NCBI RefSeq assembly: GCF_900143565.1
Contig: NZ_FREX01000002.1
Coordinates: forward strand, 124,001 to 188,000
Direction of reading: 5' to 3'
Length of the DNA: 64,000 bases
From: Pseudovibrio sp. Alg231-02
GTDB taxonomy: Bacteria; Pseudomonadota; Alphaproteobacteria; Rhizobiales; Stappiaceae
This document shows, in pieces, positions 1 to 9,597 of the stretch. The notes beneath the pieces are model-generated. The model was not told where the DNA came from. It worked only from the letters and a program-made list of their open reading frames with translations, and did not search any database. The position numbers and the translations under genes are program-made. Position 1 is the first letter of the stretch; every line of letters starts with the position of its first letter.

Positions 1-10
1 ACTATGTATA

Positions 11-3000
11 TTACAAGAATCCTCTGGTTTCGGCTTGAAGCAATGCTTCTTTTGCGCAGCTCATTACTTTGCGATAATCCTTTGTGGAGAAGCTCGTGAT
101 TATGCCCTCCAACGGAAAGTCTACCTGATCGGGGAGTCTCAGCTGAACTTCATGTCTTAAAGTTTGCGCGCAGTTGTTCAGCGCTTCTAGGTCGCCTGCT
201 TCAGAAGCGATCTTCAGATCAGTTAGTATGGCTGTCCATTTCATTGCATATTCAAAGGGGAGGGCCGACCAAACCTTTATTGCTTTTTGGGTTTCTGTTT
301 TTGCTGAAGCAACGTTTCCTTGCTTGAGCATCACCCATCCCAATGATGCATGCGCGACACCAACGTAATCCATCATCTGAGCTTTTTTTGCTGCCTCCAG
401 TAGCTCCAGCGCTGCAATCTCGGTTGCAGTTAGGTCTCCCAGTCTTCTTAATAGTATGACATGGTAGCAAAGCGTGCGAACTTGGCCGCTGGTATCGCCG
501 ATTTGCTTTGTCATCTCCAGAGCCTTCAGTAGAGCTGACTTCGCCTCTTCAAGCCTTCCGGCAAATAATAGAAGAAATCCAAGCTCAAATTGTGCGACGG
601 AAATCTCTATGTGCCTTCCTGTTTCAATGGCCGATCTCAACAGCTGTTGCCCTAACTCAACTGTTGCTTCGTTGACTCTGTAGCGATCGCGGCGCAGATT
701 TCTGTATATAAGCGAAAGGTACAGTTTGTAGTGATGGTCGGGGTTGCCGCTGTGCTCGATTAAAGTTTGTGTCTCAGAAAATTCTTGGTCCATTTTGTGA
801 TAATTTGCGGCCCAGTAATGTGTCCACAAGCGAGCAACCTTGATTTCTATGTATTCCTCACGTGTTGCAGTCAGCGTGCGCTTATCTGTTATCAAGACGC
901 GCGCGGCTTCATCCAGAGCTGTCAGCGCCTCTTCATGCCTATGTTCCGCTTCATAGGTTTTGGCCCTCAGTCTGTACAGGCGGGCCTGCGTGATCAGGTT
1001 GGTTGGCTTTTGGTCCAGAGCGCTTTTCAATGCACTACGGGCGAGGTCATGGTTTCGTTTGAGCGAATACAGGCCTGCCAGAGTTTCGTTAACTGATATG
1101 CTTTCCCTAGACCAGTCCTCTTTGCGTTCTGGTTCAAGGGTGCGGGCCTTCTGGATTTCCGACAGGGCGGTTTGATAGAGTTTGATAGCTTCATCATTTG
1201 CGTGGTGGCGATGAGTGTGATCTGCTGCAAGTTGCAAATGTCGGGCTGCTCGACCGGGAACGCCTGCACAGGCCCAATGATATCCTAGGCGCGCGTCGAT
1301 ATTATCGGATCCTTTTTCACTCGCACTTACTTTGTCCAGTTCAGTCGCTATTCTCTCATGCAGTTCGCGGCGACGGTGAGCGGAAAGTTGGGCTTCTGCT
1401 ACCTCCCGGATTTTATCGTGAAGGAAGCGGAAGCCATCTTTTTCGTCGGCTTCTAAGATTTGGCGTTCAACCAACTCGTCAATCACATGGCCGATCGTCT
1501 CTTCGTTCAGCTTTTTAACAGAGGCGATGAGGTCTATTTCGAACTGACGGCCAATGAGTGCGGCGCAGTCAACTGAACGGCGTGCGTCTGGGTTAAGCTG
1601 GCCAATGCGGAGGGTGATCAACTCACTCAATGAACTCGGCAGTGGGAGTTTTTCAAAGCGGGTTGTATCGGATAGTGCTTTGTGCGCGAAGGCCCACTTG
1701 CCAGATTGGTCCCGCCGGAGCACCTGTTCTGCCACTGCTGTACGAAGATACTCAGCAATGAAGAACGGGTTGCCATTGCTACGCTCTAAAAGGAATTCTG
1801 CGAATGCATCAGGAAGCCGGTTTATCGCCAGCATGCCGCTAGCTAATTTTTCAATGTCATGGGTACCCATTCTTTCCAAGGAGACATCACTGACATCGTC
1901 AAAAGGCAAAATAGCATTGATCTCTTTGGTTCGCTCTTCGGATCTCATAGTTCCAAGCAAAAGTCCGGAGATGCCGTCCATGCCTTCTTCAGCAAGGTGT
2001 TTTAGAAATGCCAGGGTTAATTCGTCGGCCCATTGCAGGTCATCAAGGATCATCAGCAAAGGGCAAGTTTGAGAATAAGCGGTCAGGACACTACGCAAGG
2101 CTTCGAATAGTCGTATGAGCGTTTGCTCTGGTTCGAGCTTTGGCGAAGTAGGAAGGTGCTTCGCCCAAGGGAGAGATTTTATGCTGGTCGAGTATTGAGA
2201 TAATACTGCGGCATGTTTCCCTATTAGTATTTCAAAGTTCTCCTTTCCCCCTTCGATGCAAGTGTCAGCGATCTGATCCAACAATCGTAAGAAAGGTTGG
2301 AGTGGTTGGCTGACTGGCTTAGTTTGAGTGCTGTCTCTTACTTGAGAAGCGCACTCGCAACTGACAACCGACATTCCTGACTTCTTAGCCTTACTGGCAA
2401 TCTCTGAGACGAGGCGTGTTTTACCCAGTCCGCTTTCACCGAAGACAATATGGATCTGCCCTATTCCATCTTTGGCGTTGCTCAGATGACTTTCTATATT
2501 TGCCTGTATCTTGAAGTTTTCAATAAAGGACGCGCGATAAAGATACGGCTTTGCTGAAAGAGTCGCTACTGGCCACTTTGGCCGCTTTACGCCGAGTGCT
2601 TCAATCGACTGCAAAACAGTTTCTGCGTAGCCGATGCGTTGGTCCGCGGTTTTTGATAGGAGCGACATGATCATGTCATCTAGTGTTTTGGGAACACCAT
2701 GAACAAGATCAGATGGATTGATCGGAAGGCGTTCGAGATGACCGCGAAACACCTGAGTTTGCGAGCCGTTGAAGGGTTTCAATCCGGTCACTAGCTCATA
2801 TAAAATACATCCAAGACTGTATAAGTCGCAGCGAGCATCGAGAGTTTCGTTTCGAATTTGCTCTGGTGCCATAAAATGAGGGGATCCGCTGATGACTTGG
2901 GCGCTTTCAATGACCTCTCGACCGACTGAGCCACGTACCTCAGTGACAAGGCCAAAGTCAGCCAGTATGGGAAACTTGCTTTTAAGGATGAAGACGTTGC

Positions 3001-3565
3001 TGGGCTTTAGATCGCGGTGAATAATTCCCAAGCCATGTACATAGGCAAGAACCTCACAAATGCCGTAGACAAGCGTAAGGGCATCTTCGAGTTGGCCGGA
3101 AGCTGCAATATTGTGATGATCCGGTAGGACGTTGTGGTCAGGGTACGTGATGTTTTCGTCTAGATTAATGTCATCAAAACCGGAGATAGTTGTCTCGGGG
3201 CTGTATTCTGCTGCGAACCACTCCTGGGTAGTGGAGGTGGAAGCCGCTGATCGGTGGTCTGACCAGATTTTGTCAATCGTGTTGGCAAGCGTAGGTGCGT
3301 CAATTACTTCCATAGCATGCCATGGGAGGCCATCAGAGATGCCATGGTCGAGAATCTGAATAACTCCAGGATGCTTAAGCTTTGCGAGAGACCTTATCTC
3401 GCGACGGAGTTGGTTTAGCTTGGATGCGTCGCGCTTAGTGGCCATTTTGATGGCGACATGTTTGCCGGTGGCTGTATTTTCACCAGTAAAAACAACCCCG
3501 TTACTGCCTTGCCCTATCTGCTTGATTATTCTGTAAGGGCCTAATTGATTGTTTTTTTGATTCAT
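11..3565 (-). CDS. Ser/Thr protein kinase fused to AAA ATPase and TPR region
   Basis: The 1184-residue protein starts with a Hanks-type kinase domain (about residues 11-325). Visible motifs are the glycine loop GQGSNG (18-23), Lys40 in VAIK, catalytic HRD (Asp185), DFG (203-205) and APE (233-235). A low-complexity insert of about 60 residues (101-160) splits the kinase N-lobe from the catalytic loop. It is followed by an AAA_16/STAND-like ATPase with Walker A GESGLGKT (376-383) and Walker B LLMILDD (503-509), then a long helical tail that looks like TPR repeats. No transmembrane segment or C-terminal output domain (LuxR, cyclase, histidine kinase) is visible, unlike many PknK-like relatives. 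All kinase catalytic residues are present, so activity is likely; substrate unknown. The stop codon lies at 11-13, so any downstream partner is outside the window. Confidence 0.85.
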   Translation of the reverse strand: MNQKNNQLGPYRIIKQIGQGSNGVVFTGENTATGKHVAIKMATKRDASKLNQLRREIRSLAKLKHPGVIQILDHGISDGLPWHAMEVIDAPTLANTIDKIWSDHRSAASTSTTQEWFAAEYSPETTISGFDDINLDENITYPDHNVLPDHHNIAASGQLEDALTLVYGICEVLAYVHGLGIIHRDLKPSNVFILKSKFPILADFGLVTEVRGSVGREVIESAQVISGSPHFMAPEQIRNETLDARCDLYSLGCILYELVTGLKPFNGSQTQVFRGHLERLPINPSDLVHGVPKTLDDMIMSLLSKTADQRIGYAETVLQSIEALGVKRPKWPVATLSAKPYLYRASFIENFKIQANIESHLSNAKDGIGQIHIVFGESGLGKTRLVSEIASKAKKSGMSVVSCECASQVRDSTQTKPVSQPLQPFLRLLDQIADTCIEGGKENFEILIGKHAAVLSQYSTSIKSLPWAKHLPTSPKLEPEQTLIRLFEALRSVLTAYSQTCPLLMILDDLQWADELTLAFLKHLAEEGMDGISGLLLGTMRSEERTKEINAILPFDDVSDVSLERMGTHDIEKLASGMLAINRLPDAFAEFLLERSNGNPFFIAEYLRTAVAEQVLRRDQSGKWAFAHKALSDTTRFEKLPLPSSLSELITLRIGQLNPDARRSVDCAALIGRQFEIDLIASVKKLNEETIGHVIDELVERQILEADEKDGFRFLHDKIREVAEAQLSAHRRRELHERIATELDKVSASEKGSDNIDARLGYHWACAGVPGRAARHLQLAADHTHRHHANDEAIKLYQTALSEIQKARTLEPERKEDWSRESISVNETLAGLYSLKRNHDLARSALKSALDQKPTNLITQARLYRLRAKTYEAEHRHEEALTALDEAARVLITDKRTLTATREEYIEIKVARLWTHYWAANYHKMDQEFSETQTLIEHSGNPDHHYKLYLSLIYRNLRRDRYRVNEATVELGQQLLRSAIETGRHIEISVAQFELGFLLLFAGRLEEAKSALLKALEMTKQIGDTSGQVRTLCYHVILLRRLGDLTATEIAALELLEAAKKAQMMDYVGVAHASLGWVMLKQGNVASAKTETQKAIKVWSALPFEYAMKWTAILTDLKIASEAGDLEALNNCAQTLRHEVQLRLPDQVDFPLEGIITSFSTKDYRKVMSCAKEALLQAETRGFL

Positions 3566-3801
3566 CTGAGTATCTATTGCTGAGGTTCAGATGTAATATA
3601 TCAATATTATCTGGCTTTATCGATGTGATATTTTAATCAATGTTTGAATTTGGCCGGTAAAATAGCATGCTGATTGCACGTTATGGCGATAAAACAAGGT
3701 CGATAAGTGTACATGGAGAGAGCACAAGTGAAGAAGCTGTTTGTCAAATCATATCTTGAGGTAGTTGTAGCTTCTCGTCTTGATCTTCGTTTGAAGAGAG
3801 A

Positions 3802-3878
3802 TGGTAGCGAGGGAGGGACTTGAACCCCCGACACGCGGATTATGATTCCGCTGCTCTAACCAACTGAGCTACCCCGCC
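3802..3878 (-). tRNA. tRNA-Met (CAT anticodon)
   Basis: Read on the minus strand this is a 77-nt cloverleaf. The acceptor stem pairs with two G-U pairs, the D arm contains AGCTCAGTTGGTTAGAGC, the anticodon stem GCGGA/TCCGC closes the loop ATCATAA (anticodon CAT), and the T loop is TTCAAGT. The 3' CCA is encoded. A CAT anticodon could be elongator Met, initiator or tRNA-Ile2 (lysidine). The first pair is G-U rather than the mismatch typical of initiators, which favours an elongator type. The 3' end faces the kinase gene. Confidence 0.95.
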
Positions 3879-3924
3879 ATCCGGTGCGCTATGTTGCGGT
3901 GTTGACCGCCGCGCTGTGAAGGGG

Positions 3925-3953
3925 TGTATAAGGCCCCAGAGGGGTGGCGTCAA
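3925..3953 (-). promoter_or_regulatory. Promoter of the tRNA-Met gene
   Basis: On the minus strand there is TTGACG, a 17-bp spacer, then TATACA, about 47 bp ahead of the mature tRNA. This fits a housekeeping sigma-70 promoter. No other gene could use it in this direction. Confidence 0.7.
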
Positions 3954-4176
3954 GCGTTCTTGGGTAAGTTTTGTGGAAATATGATCTCTTGTGAAAAACT
4001 CCATGAAAACCTAGGGTTAATGCCAATTTCGTTGAGCAATAACTGCCAGTTGCAGTTGTCAGGAACAAGAAAATCTCATTTTTTGCCAAGTTGGAAATTC
4101 CGGAGTGGCTTTTTTAGGATTTGTGGAGTGATGTCGTATTGAAACTGTGCAAGGCACAGGCTTGAGAGCTCAAAAT

Positions 4177-4215
4177 AAAACGCCCCGGTGATGATCAGAT
4201 CAGGCGGGGCGTTTT
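4177..4215 (-). terminator. Rho-independent terminator of mnmA
   Basis: Perfect inverted repeat AAAACGCCCC / GGGGCGTTTT with a 19-nt loop, 28 bp past the mnmA stop on the minus strand, and T-rich on both sides. Confidence 0.85.
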
Positions 4216-4242
4216 GAATAATTCGGTCAGTTTGGCAATGCT

Positions 4243-5445
4243 TTAGCCTGCAGGAAAGCCTGCTGCTTCCCAGCCTTTTCCGAGCAGTGCTTTGAGGGCT
4301 GCTTCTGCGCCTTCTTGCTTCTCGGCACGCTGAATCCAACCACCGCCGAGAACACGCGCTTCCTGACCGTCTTTGTCGAAGAAGACGCAAGCCTGTCCTG
4401 GGGCTACGCCAAATTCGCCTGCTACCAGCTCGACAAAAACATTTTCGCCACTCTTGCGCAAAATTGCTTCTGTCGGTGGGCGAGTAGAGCGCACCTTTGC
4501 ATAAACAGTGATGCCGTCTTCCGGCAGATCGTCCAGCGTACCTGGGCCAATCCAGTTTACTTCACGCAGCAGCAGGTTGTGGGTTGCTAACGCTTCTTGC
4601 GGACCGACAATCACGCGTCGTCCATCTGCATCCAGATGAACAACATAGAGAGGGTCACCAGTTGCAACTCCGATACCGCGGCGCTGACCAATGGTATAAT
4701 GGATGATGCCGTTGTGTCGGCCAAGAACGCGGCCATCTACATGCACGATATCACCCGGTTCTGCCGCGTGTGGGCGAAGCTTGGCAATAACGTCTGTGTA
4801 GCGGCCTTCTGGCACAAAGCAGATGTCCTGACTGTCATGCTTGTCAGCAATTGCCAGTCCAAACTCATGTGCAAGTTCGCGGACTTCTGGTTTGGTCATG
4901 CCACCTAATGGGAAGCGTAAGAAATCTAGCTGTTCCTGCGTTGTTGCGAATAGGAAGTAGCTTTGGTCACGGTCCAGATCGACGGGACGGAACATGGCAA
5001 GTTGATTGCCTTCCATGCCTGTGCGGACATAGTGGCCTGTGACCAGAACATCAGCGCCCAAATCCTTTGCCGTTTCCAGTAGGTCTTTGAACTTGACGGT
5101 CTGGTTACATGTTACGCATGGAATAGGTGTTTCGCCATTGATATAGCTGTCCGCGAAGCGTTCGATGACCTGCTCTTTAAAGCGGGATTCATAATCCAGA
5201 ACGTAATGCGGAATGTCGAGTTTTTCTGCGACACGGCGGGCATCGTGGATGTCTTGCCCGGCACAGCAAGCGCCCTTGCGTTGGATTGCTTCGCCATGAT
5301 CGTAGAGCTGTAGAGTGACGCCGACCACATCATAGCCTTCGCGTTTCATCATTCCGGCAACAACCGATGAATCAACGCCGCCTGACATGGCAACAACCAC
5401 CCGTGTGTCTTCTGGGCGGCCGGGCAGGCCAAGACTGTTTAGCAT
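4243..5445 (-). CDS. mnmA: tRNA-specific 2-thiouridylase MnmA
   Basis: 400-residue MnmA/TrmU, which thiolates U34 of tRNAs for Lys, Glu and Gln in the cytoplasm. The PP-loop SGGVDS is at residues 21-26. The catalytic cysteine pair corresponds to Cys113 (in PCVTCN) and Cys209 (in DSQDICFVP). The C-terminal beta-barrel segment is intact. Slightly longer than E. coli MnmA because of a short N-terminal extension. An AGGATGAGG-like ribosome binding site lies ahead of the ATG. Monocistronic, with its own terminator at 4177-4215. Confidence 0.95.
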   Translation of the reverse strand: MLNSLGLPGRPEDTRVVVAMSGGVDSSVVAGMMKREGYDVVGVTLQLYDHGEAIQRKGACCAGQDIHDARRVAEKLDIPHYVLDYESRFKEQVIERFADSYINGETPIPCVTCNQTVKFKDLLETAKDLGADVLVTGHYVRTGMEGNQLAMFRPVDLDRDQSYFLFATTQEQLDFLRFPLGGMTKPEVRELAHEFGLAIADKHDSQDICFVPEGRYTDVIAKLRPHAAEPGDIVHVDGRVLGRHNGIIHYTIGQRRGIGVATGDPLYVVHLDADGRRVIVGPQEALATHNLLLREVNWIGPGTLDDLPEDGITVYAKVRSTRPPTEAILRKSGENVFVELVAGEFGVAPGQACVFFDKDGQEARVLGGGWIQRAEKQEGAEAALKALLGKGWEAAGFPAG

Positions 5446-5900
5446 TCCAATTACCTCATCCTGTAGGCGCGTTTAAGTGAGAGCCGTATCTATAACATCA
5501 CGAGCAGATTTCAATCCTGGGAGACATTGAAGTCTGAAGCGCAGATTAGTTTCTTTTGCTTGCTTAGTGCTTGCTGCGCTCTGGCGATGGCTAAACGCGG
5601 GCTCTCTTTTAAACGCTTCGCATGCGTACGCTTCGAGCGTGCTAGTTGGCGGGAATATACCTAAAACTCGACGGAAGGCCAATCTTTTTGATTGATGTTT
5701 TTACTTGCTGGGCATTTGTTGCCGAGGCGGGGGCAATAAGTGATCTTGTGGCCTATTCTTTGAAATGTTGATTTGAGTTTATCTATTTGAAAGTTCTTAT
5801 ATATTTTTGATTTTTTGGTTGGCCCGCTAATTGCATATCTGCGCGCAAGATGTCTTGACCATCGTTGCTGATGGTGTGTGCTGCGTAGTTTGAGGAATAT
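5446..5900. other. 455-bp intergenic region between mnmA and fliK
   Basis: Divergent upstream region. It holds the sigma-54 promoter at 5820-5835 and an inverted repeat TTGCC-N8-GGCAA at 5719-5736, about 85 bp upstream of the -24 element, a plausible activator site. Short ORFs here lack ribosome binding sites and family resemblance. Confidence 0.5.
5820..5835 (+). promoter_or_regulatory. Sigma-54 (-24/-12) promoter for fliK-flgD
   Basis: TGGCCCGCTAATTGCA matches the TGGCACG-N4-TTGCA consensus with one mismatch. The invariant GG (5821-5822) and GC (5833-5834) are separated by 10 bp. It ends 66 bp before the fliK start. The FlbD-type activator gene nearby makes this a coherent class III flagellar promoter. 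Confidence 0.75.
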
Positions 5901-8243
5901 ATGTCGCAATCTGCTTTGCTGAGTTTAACCGGTCCTGTTCAGCCGCAAACGCCTTTAGGCCACGTTGTAGGGCAAGGTGGTAATGCGCTGCTTGGTGAGA
6001 GTGTGCTCGGTCAAAATGCCGATACTTTCTCCGGTCTGCTCGCCAAAGCTTCTGAGGGAGATGGGGCCGCAGCGACTACGGTGGACCTCTATTCTGGAGC
6101 TTTAACGACTGGCGGCGATCTTTCGGTTTTGAGCCCAAGTCTCATCAAGGATGAAAATGGGGAGAGTGCAGTTGCTGGTTTGGCTGGTGAACTGCCGCTG
6201 TCCACTGTTTCCCAGGTGCCAGTACCAGTGTCAGGTGTGGTTCCGGGATTGGTTGCAGTTGCGACAACTAATGATGAAGCGCTTCTTCTCAATGGCGGCG
6301 AAGGGAAAGCGAAAGCGCCTTTTGTTGCTTTGCCACAAAATGTCCAGGAGGCAGGCAGTCAGCCAGCCTTAGCGGAGAAAGCAGGCGAAGCGAAAGTTGC
6401 TCAGGCGGTCGCTAATGTTCAAAGCGCTTCTCCTATTGTGGGTGAGGGCGAGGCCATCTCTTCCAAAACAGTAGAGAGTGCTGTTGAAAATCTTGGTGCT
6501 TTACAGAAAGCTGAGCGTGGTGGGCAGATCTTGCCGCAGGCGGATGATGGACAGGTAACGGCTCAGATTGGAGCTGTTGCTCAAGAGACAGACGTCGCTG
6601 GAACCGTACAGGAATCTAAAGGCAACGCTCGTAATGCTTCAGATACGCAACAGCGCGTGACGTCCGAGCAGCAGGGTGCTGTTGTTAAGCAAGGTGGTTC
6701 AACTGAGCCTCAGTTAAATGCGCTGGAGCTCCCGGTTTCAGATCAAGTGGCTAAGGTTTCTCCCGAGCTGATTGCACGTTCATCAGGGGTGTCTGAGAAA
6801 TCCCTGAATTCTGCAGCTTCTCCGCAAGTTCAGCCAGCGAGCAATGGGGCTAAGGTAGAGCAAGTCGCCAATGCCGTTGGTAATGGTGCTGTCACGACCT
6901 CAGATAGCGGTAATGTTGACACTGTTGCTAATTCAGTCAGCGCTCCTGCCGAAAAGACCGCTGCACCCGATCGTGCTGCGGGTGAAGCGGATATTCGATC
7001 ATCGCAACCTGTTGTTGGTCGTCAGGTCAGTGAGCTAGCAACAGCGCAAGACGTGAAGAGTGTCAAAGTTCAATCCGAACCTGTTCAGCCGCAATCTGCT
7101 GAGGGTAAGGGAGGTGTTCAGTCTACTCGCGGGGATGTTCTTGTTGCTGCCGTTGAAGGTGAGGCAGACGCTTCCTTAGAAAAGCCTGTGCTTGTCCGGC
7201 AGACTGATCGGGCTGGTTCAAGCTTTGTCGGCAATCAACAGCGTGCGGTGCAGACCGCATCTGTTGAAGGTGATGGTGACATCATTTTCCCGAATGTGAC
7301 TTCCAAGCCGGATGTGCCTTCAGAAAAGATTGGCCAAGCTTCGCAGGTACAAAAGGCTGTTGATGTATCCTCTGTTCAAGAGAATGAAGCGGGTGTCCGT
7401 TCTGCGGAACAGGTGAGCCGGACTGGTGCTGTGACGACTGCAGCGACCCCGTTGGTTGGGAAAGACAAAACTGCTGGTGGAGCTGCGCAAGCGACAGCGA
7501 GCACTGAAGCCGTTACGGAGGTTAGTGATGCTCCGGAGGCTGATGAGCTTACCAATGCACTGAACAAGCCTACAGAGCAGGCAGTATCCGCTGACAAGAA
7601 AAGTACTACGCCCTCTGTCAGTATTCAGGTGAAGGTGTCACAGGCAAATGAGCAGGTTGCTTCAACAACGGCAATCGGTTGGGGGCTTGCTGCTGGTCCG
7701 TTGGATGGATCTGAAGCTGAGCTTGATTGGGAAAGTTCTGAAGCAATCTCCAGTACTGCTGCACGTTCTGATACTGCATTCCGTTCAATGGGCTCTCTGC
7801 CAACCTCTACGCTGAGGAATGTTGCGAATGCTGTGTGGCCTGAGATTGCCCGGCAGGCAAGTGGCGGCGTTGATCGTTTTGAAATCCGGCTTGACCCAAA
7901 AGAGTTGGGTGGGGTCGATGTTTCTCTGGAATTTAGCAAGGATGGCCGCGTACGGGCGCATCTGATTGTTGAGAGGCCTGAAACTCTTGAACTTCTGCAG
8001 CGAGATCAACGCGGGTTGGAGAAGGCTCTTCAGGAAGCTGGGATCGAAAGCGATAAGAGCTCTCTTCAGTTCTCACTTGGAGGGCGTGGCTCGCAGACTT
8101 CAGATCAGCAAGAGAACCGACAGGCAAATGTCGGGCAGCTGGATCGAGCGTCAGAAGGCGCTGAGTTGCCAGAAGAAAATTATCTCGCACACAATAATTT
8201 AAATAGTGCTGCCCGCGCTGGTGGACTGGATATCTCGGTTTGA
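5901..8243 (+). CDS. fliK: Flagellar hook-length control protein FliK
   Basis: 780 residues. The first 640 are low-complexity Ala/Val/Gln/Ser-rich sequence typical of the FliK ruler region. The conserved Flg_hook domain is at about 656-725 (starts DRFEIRLDPKELGGVDVSLE and continues through ERPETLELLQRD). FliK is secreted through the flagellar export apparatus and triggers the substrate switch of FlhB when the hook is complete. The ATG follows GAGGA with good spacing. It is longer than E. coli FliK (405 aa), as is common in alphaproteobacteria. flgD follows 23 bp downstream in the same transcription unit. Confidence 0.9.
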   Translation: MSQSALLSLTGPVQPQTPLGHVVGQGGNALLGESVLGQNADTFSGLLAKASEGDGAAATTVDLYSGALTTGGDLSVLSPSLIKDENGESAVAGLAGELPLSTVSQVPVPVSGVVPGLVAVATTNDEALLLNGGEGKAKAPFVALPQNVQEAGSQPALAEKAGEAKVAQAVANVQSASPIVGEGEAISSKTVESAVENLGALQKAERGGQILPQADDGQVTAQIGAVAQETDVAGTVQESKGNARNASDTQQRVTSEQQGAVVKQGGSTEPQLNALELPVSDQVAKVSPELIARSSGVSEKSLNSAASPQVQPASNGAKVEQVANAVGNGAVTTSDSGNVDTVANSVSAPAEKTAAPDRAAGEADIRSSQPVVGRQVSELATAQDVKSVKVQSEPVQPQSAEGKGGVQSTRGDVLVAAVEGEADASLEKPVLVRQTDRAGSSFVGNQQRAVQTASVEGDGDIIFPNVTSKPDVPSEKIGQASQVQKAVDVSSVQENEAGVRSAEQVSRTGAVTTAATPLVGKDKTAGGAAQATASTEAVTEVSDAPEADELTNALNKPTEQAVSADKKSTTPSVSIQVKVSQANEQVASTTAIGWGLAAGPLDGSEAELDWESSEAISSTAARSDTAFRSMGSLPTSTLRNVANAVWPEIARQASGGVDRFEIRLDPKELGGVDVSLEFSKDGRVRAHLIVERPETLELLQRDQRGLEKALQEAGIESDKSSLQFSLGGRGSQTSDQQENRQANVGQLDRASEGAELPEENYLAHNNLNSAARAGGLDISV

Positions 8244-8266
8244 TGCCGCGCATGAGGAAATAGACA

Positions 8267-8923
8267 ATGACTACAATTAATGCACTGACACCGAATGCAA
8301 ACTCCTCTGGCGCAAGCACCCAGAACAGCATCAATGCAAACTTTGATCTGTTTATTTCATTGCTGACCACGCAGGTGCAAAACCAGGATCCGTTAGAGCC
8401 TCTCGATTCGGCTGAATATACGAATCAGCTGGTTCAATACACGATGGTTGAGCAACAGGTTGCAACTACTGAGAAATTAGAGGAGCAGCTGACACAGCTC
8501 AAAACGCAAAGTGCGAGTCAGTTTGTAAACTATATCGGTAAGGAAGTGACTGCTCAGAGTGCGACTGCGCAGCTCAAGGATGACAAAGCTTCTTGGAATC
8601 TTGATGCCGTTTCTGCAGGCAAGGCGACCATCACTGTTAAAAATAGTGAGGGTGCTGAGGTCTATCAGGAAGAGATTGATCTGAAAATAGGTGACAACAC
8701 CTTTGAATGGGATGGTGTGGCGACAAACGGCACAAAAGCTGGTGATGGGGCCTATTCCATTGATATTATTACCCAGGATGCCAATGGCGAGCCTTTCGCT
8801 GTTCAGACCGAAGTGAAAGGGAAAGTGGACGCCGTGGACTTCAGCACTGGCGACATTATTCTGCACATGGGGGATCTTAAAATTCCCGTGGGTGAGGTCA
8901 CTGGAGTCAATGGAATTCTGTAG
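8267..8923 (+). CDS. flgD: Flagellar hook assembly (capping) protein FlgD
   Basis: 218 residues. The N-terminal FlgD segment contains FDLFISLLTTQVQNQDPLEP (the family signature FLxLLxxQLxxQDPxxP), followed by the FlgD Ig-like and tudor-like domains. FlgD caps the growing hook and is not part of the finished flagellum. Ribosome binding site GAGGAAA lies ahead of the ATG. Placed directly after fliK, so both hook-assembly factors are made together. Confidence 0.95.
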   Translation: MTTINALTPNANSSGASTQNSINANFDLFISLLTTQVQNQDPLEPLDSAEYTNQLVQYTMVEQQVATTEKLEEQLTQLKTQSASQFVNYIGKEVTAQSATAQLKDDKASWNLDAVSAGKATITVKNSEGAEVYQEEIDLKIGDNTFEWDGVATNGTKAGDGAYSIDIITQDANGEPFAVQTEVKGKVDAVDFSTGDIILHMGDLKIPVGEVTGVNGIL

Positions 8924-9048
8924 TAGTTAATATCCACTAAGATCCCCGGTTATGAATCTTACCAAAACATTGATGGGGGCTTAGCCAAATTTTAAGCGCC
9001 TTGTTCTATTCTCATCCTCAGCTTGGTCATGGTTTGTGTGAGAGTAGA

Positions 9049-9327
9049 ATGACCGAACATATACGTTCACGAGTAAAGTACGTCATCGGCCCCGATGGGA
9101 GCCCTCTGACGATAGCGGATCTTCCTCCTACCTCTACTAAGCGGTGGGTTATCAGGAGAAAAGCTGAAGTGGTTGCGGCTGTGCGTGGAGGCTTGTTGTC
9201 TCTGGATGAAGCATGTAACCGGTATACTTTGACGGTTGAAGAGTTTCTGTCTTGGCAGAACTCGATTGACCGACACGGTTTAGCCGGCTTGCGCGCTACA
9301 CGCGTTCAGGACTATCGCAGCAACTAG
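9049..9327 (+). CDS. sciP: SciP/DUF1153 family CtrA inhibitor
   Basis: 92 residues from the ATG at 9049, preceded by GAGAG; an upstream in-frame start at 9001 has no support. The sequence carries the DUF1153 core with KYVIGPDGSPLTIADLPP at the N-terminus and an HTH-like RWVIRRKAEVVAAVRGGLLS followed by LDEACNRYTLTVEEFLSWQ. In Caulobacter SciP binds CtrA and blocks activation of CtrA-dependent promoters. Its position between flgD and the CtrA-box-bearing fliF promoter suggests local coupling of flagellar synthesis to the cell cycle. Family assignment is strong; the regulatory role here is inferred. Confidence 0.88.
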   Translation: MTEHIRSRVKYVIGPDGSPLTIADLPPTSTKRWVIRRKAEVVAAVRGGLLSLDEACNRYTLTVEEFLSWQNSIDRHGLAGLRATRVQDYRSN

Positions 9328-9376
9328 TAAGCTTCAGGCAAAAAGGGTGTAATACCCAAACAGGTTTGAGGTTCTG

Positions 9377-9406
9377 AAAAGGCCGGCTGTCTCAGCCGGC
9401 CTTTTT
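9377..9406 (+). terminator. Rho-independent terminator after sciP
   Basis: AAGGCCGGCTG / CAGCCGGCCTT hairpin with a 3-nt loop, followed by a T run, 50 bp past the sciP stop. It isolates sciP from the fliF operon. Confidence 0.9.
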
Positions 9407-9463
9407 GTATGTGGAAGCCACATTTTGTACAATTTTACAGATTAACCATGATGTCTTAACTGC

Positions 9464-9482
9464 TTCGGCAAAATCTGCCGAA
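9464..9482. repeat. Inverted repeat upstream of fliF
   Basis: TTCGGCA-N5-TGCCGAA, perfect 7-bp arms, about 115 bp ahead of the CtrA box. No T run follows, so it is more like a protein-binding palindrome than a terminator. FlbD is one candidate binder, by analogy with ftr sites in Caulobacter flagellar promoters; this is inference. Confidence 0.5.
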
Positions 9483-9597
9483 CAGGCCGCTCAAGATTCA
9501 TTCGACTCTTCAAAAGCCTAGTCAAAGGCCTTTCCTGCGATATTCCACAATGCTTCTTTGTGGGTAGATTTCCCGTTTACCGATTATTAGGGTTTTA

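Noticed and set aside
767-2072. Several plus-strand ORFs of 70-172 codons inside the kinase gene
   Set aside because: They are antisense shadows of the kinase coding sequence, have no ribosome binding sites or family resemblance.
3889-4142. Overlapping 66- and 72-codon ORFs between the tRNA and mnmA
   Set aside because: They overlap the tRNA promoter, lack ribosome binding sites and show no coding character.
5473-5909. Minus-strand ORFs upstream of fliK
   Set aside because: No ribosome binding site, they overlap the sigma-54 promoter and the products look random.
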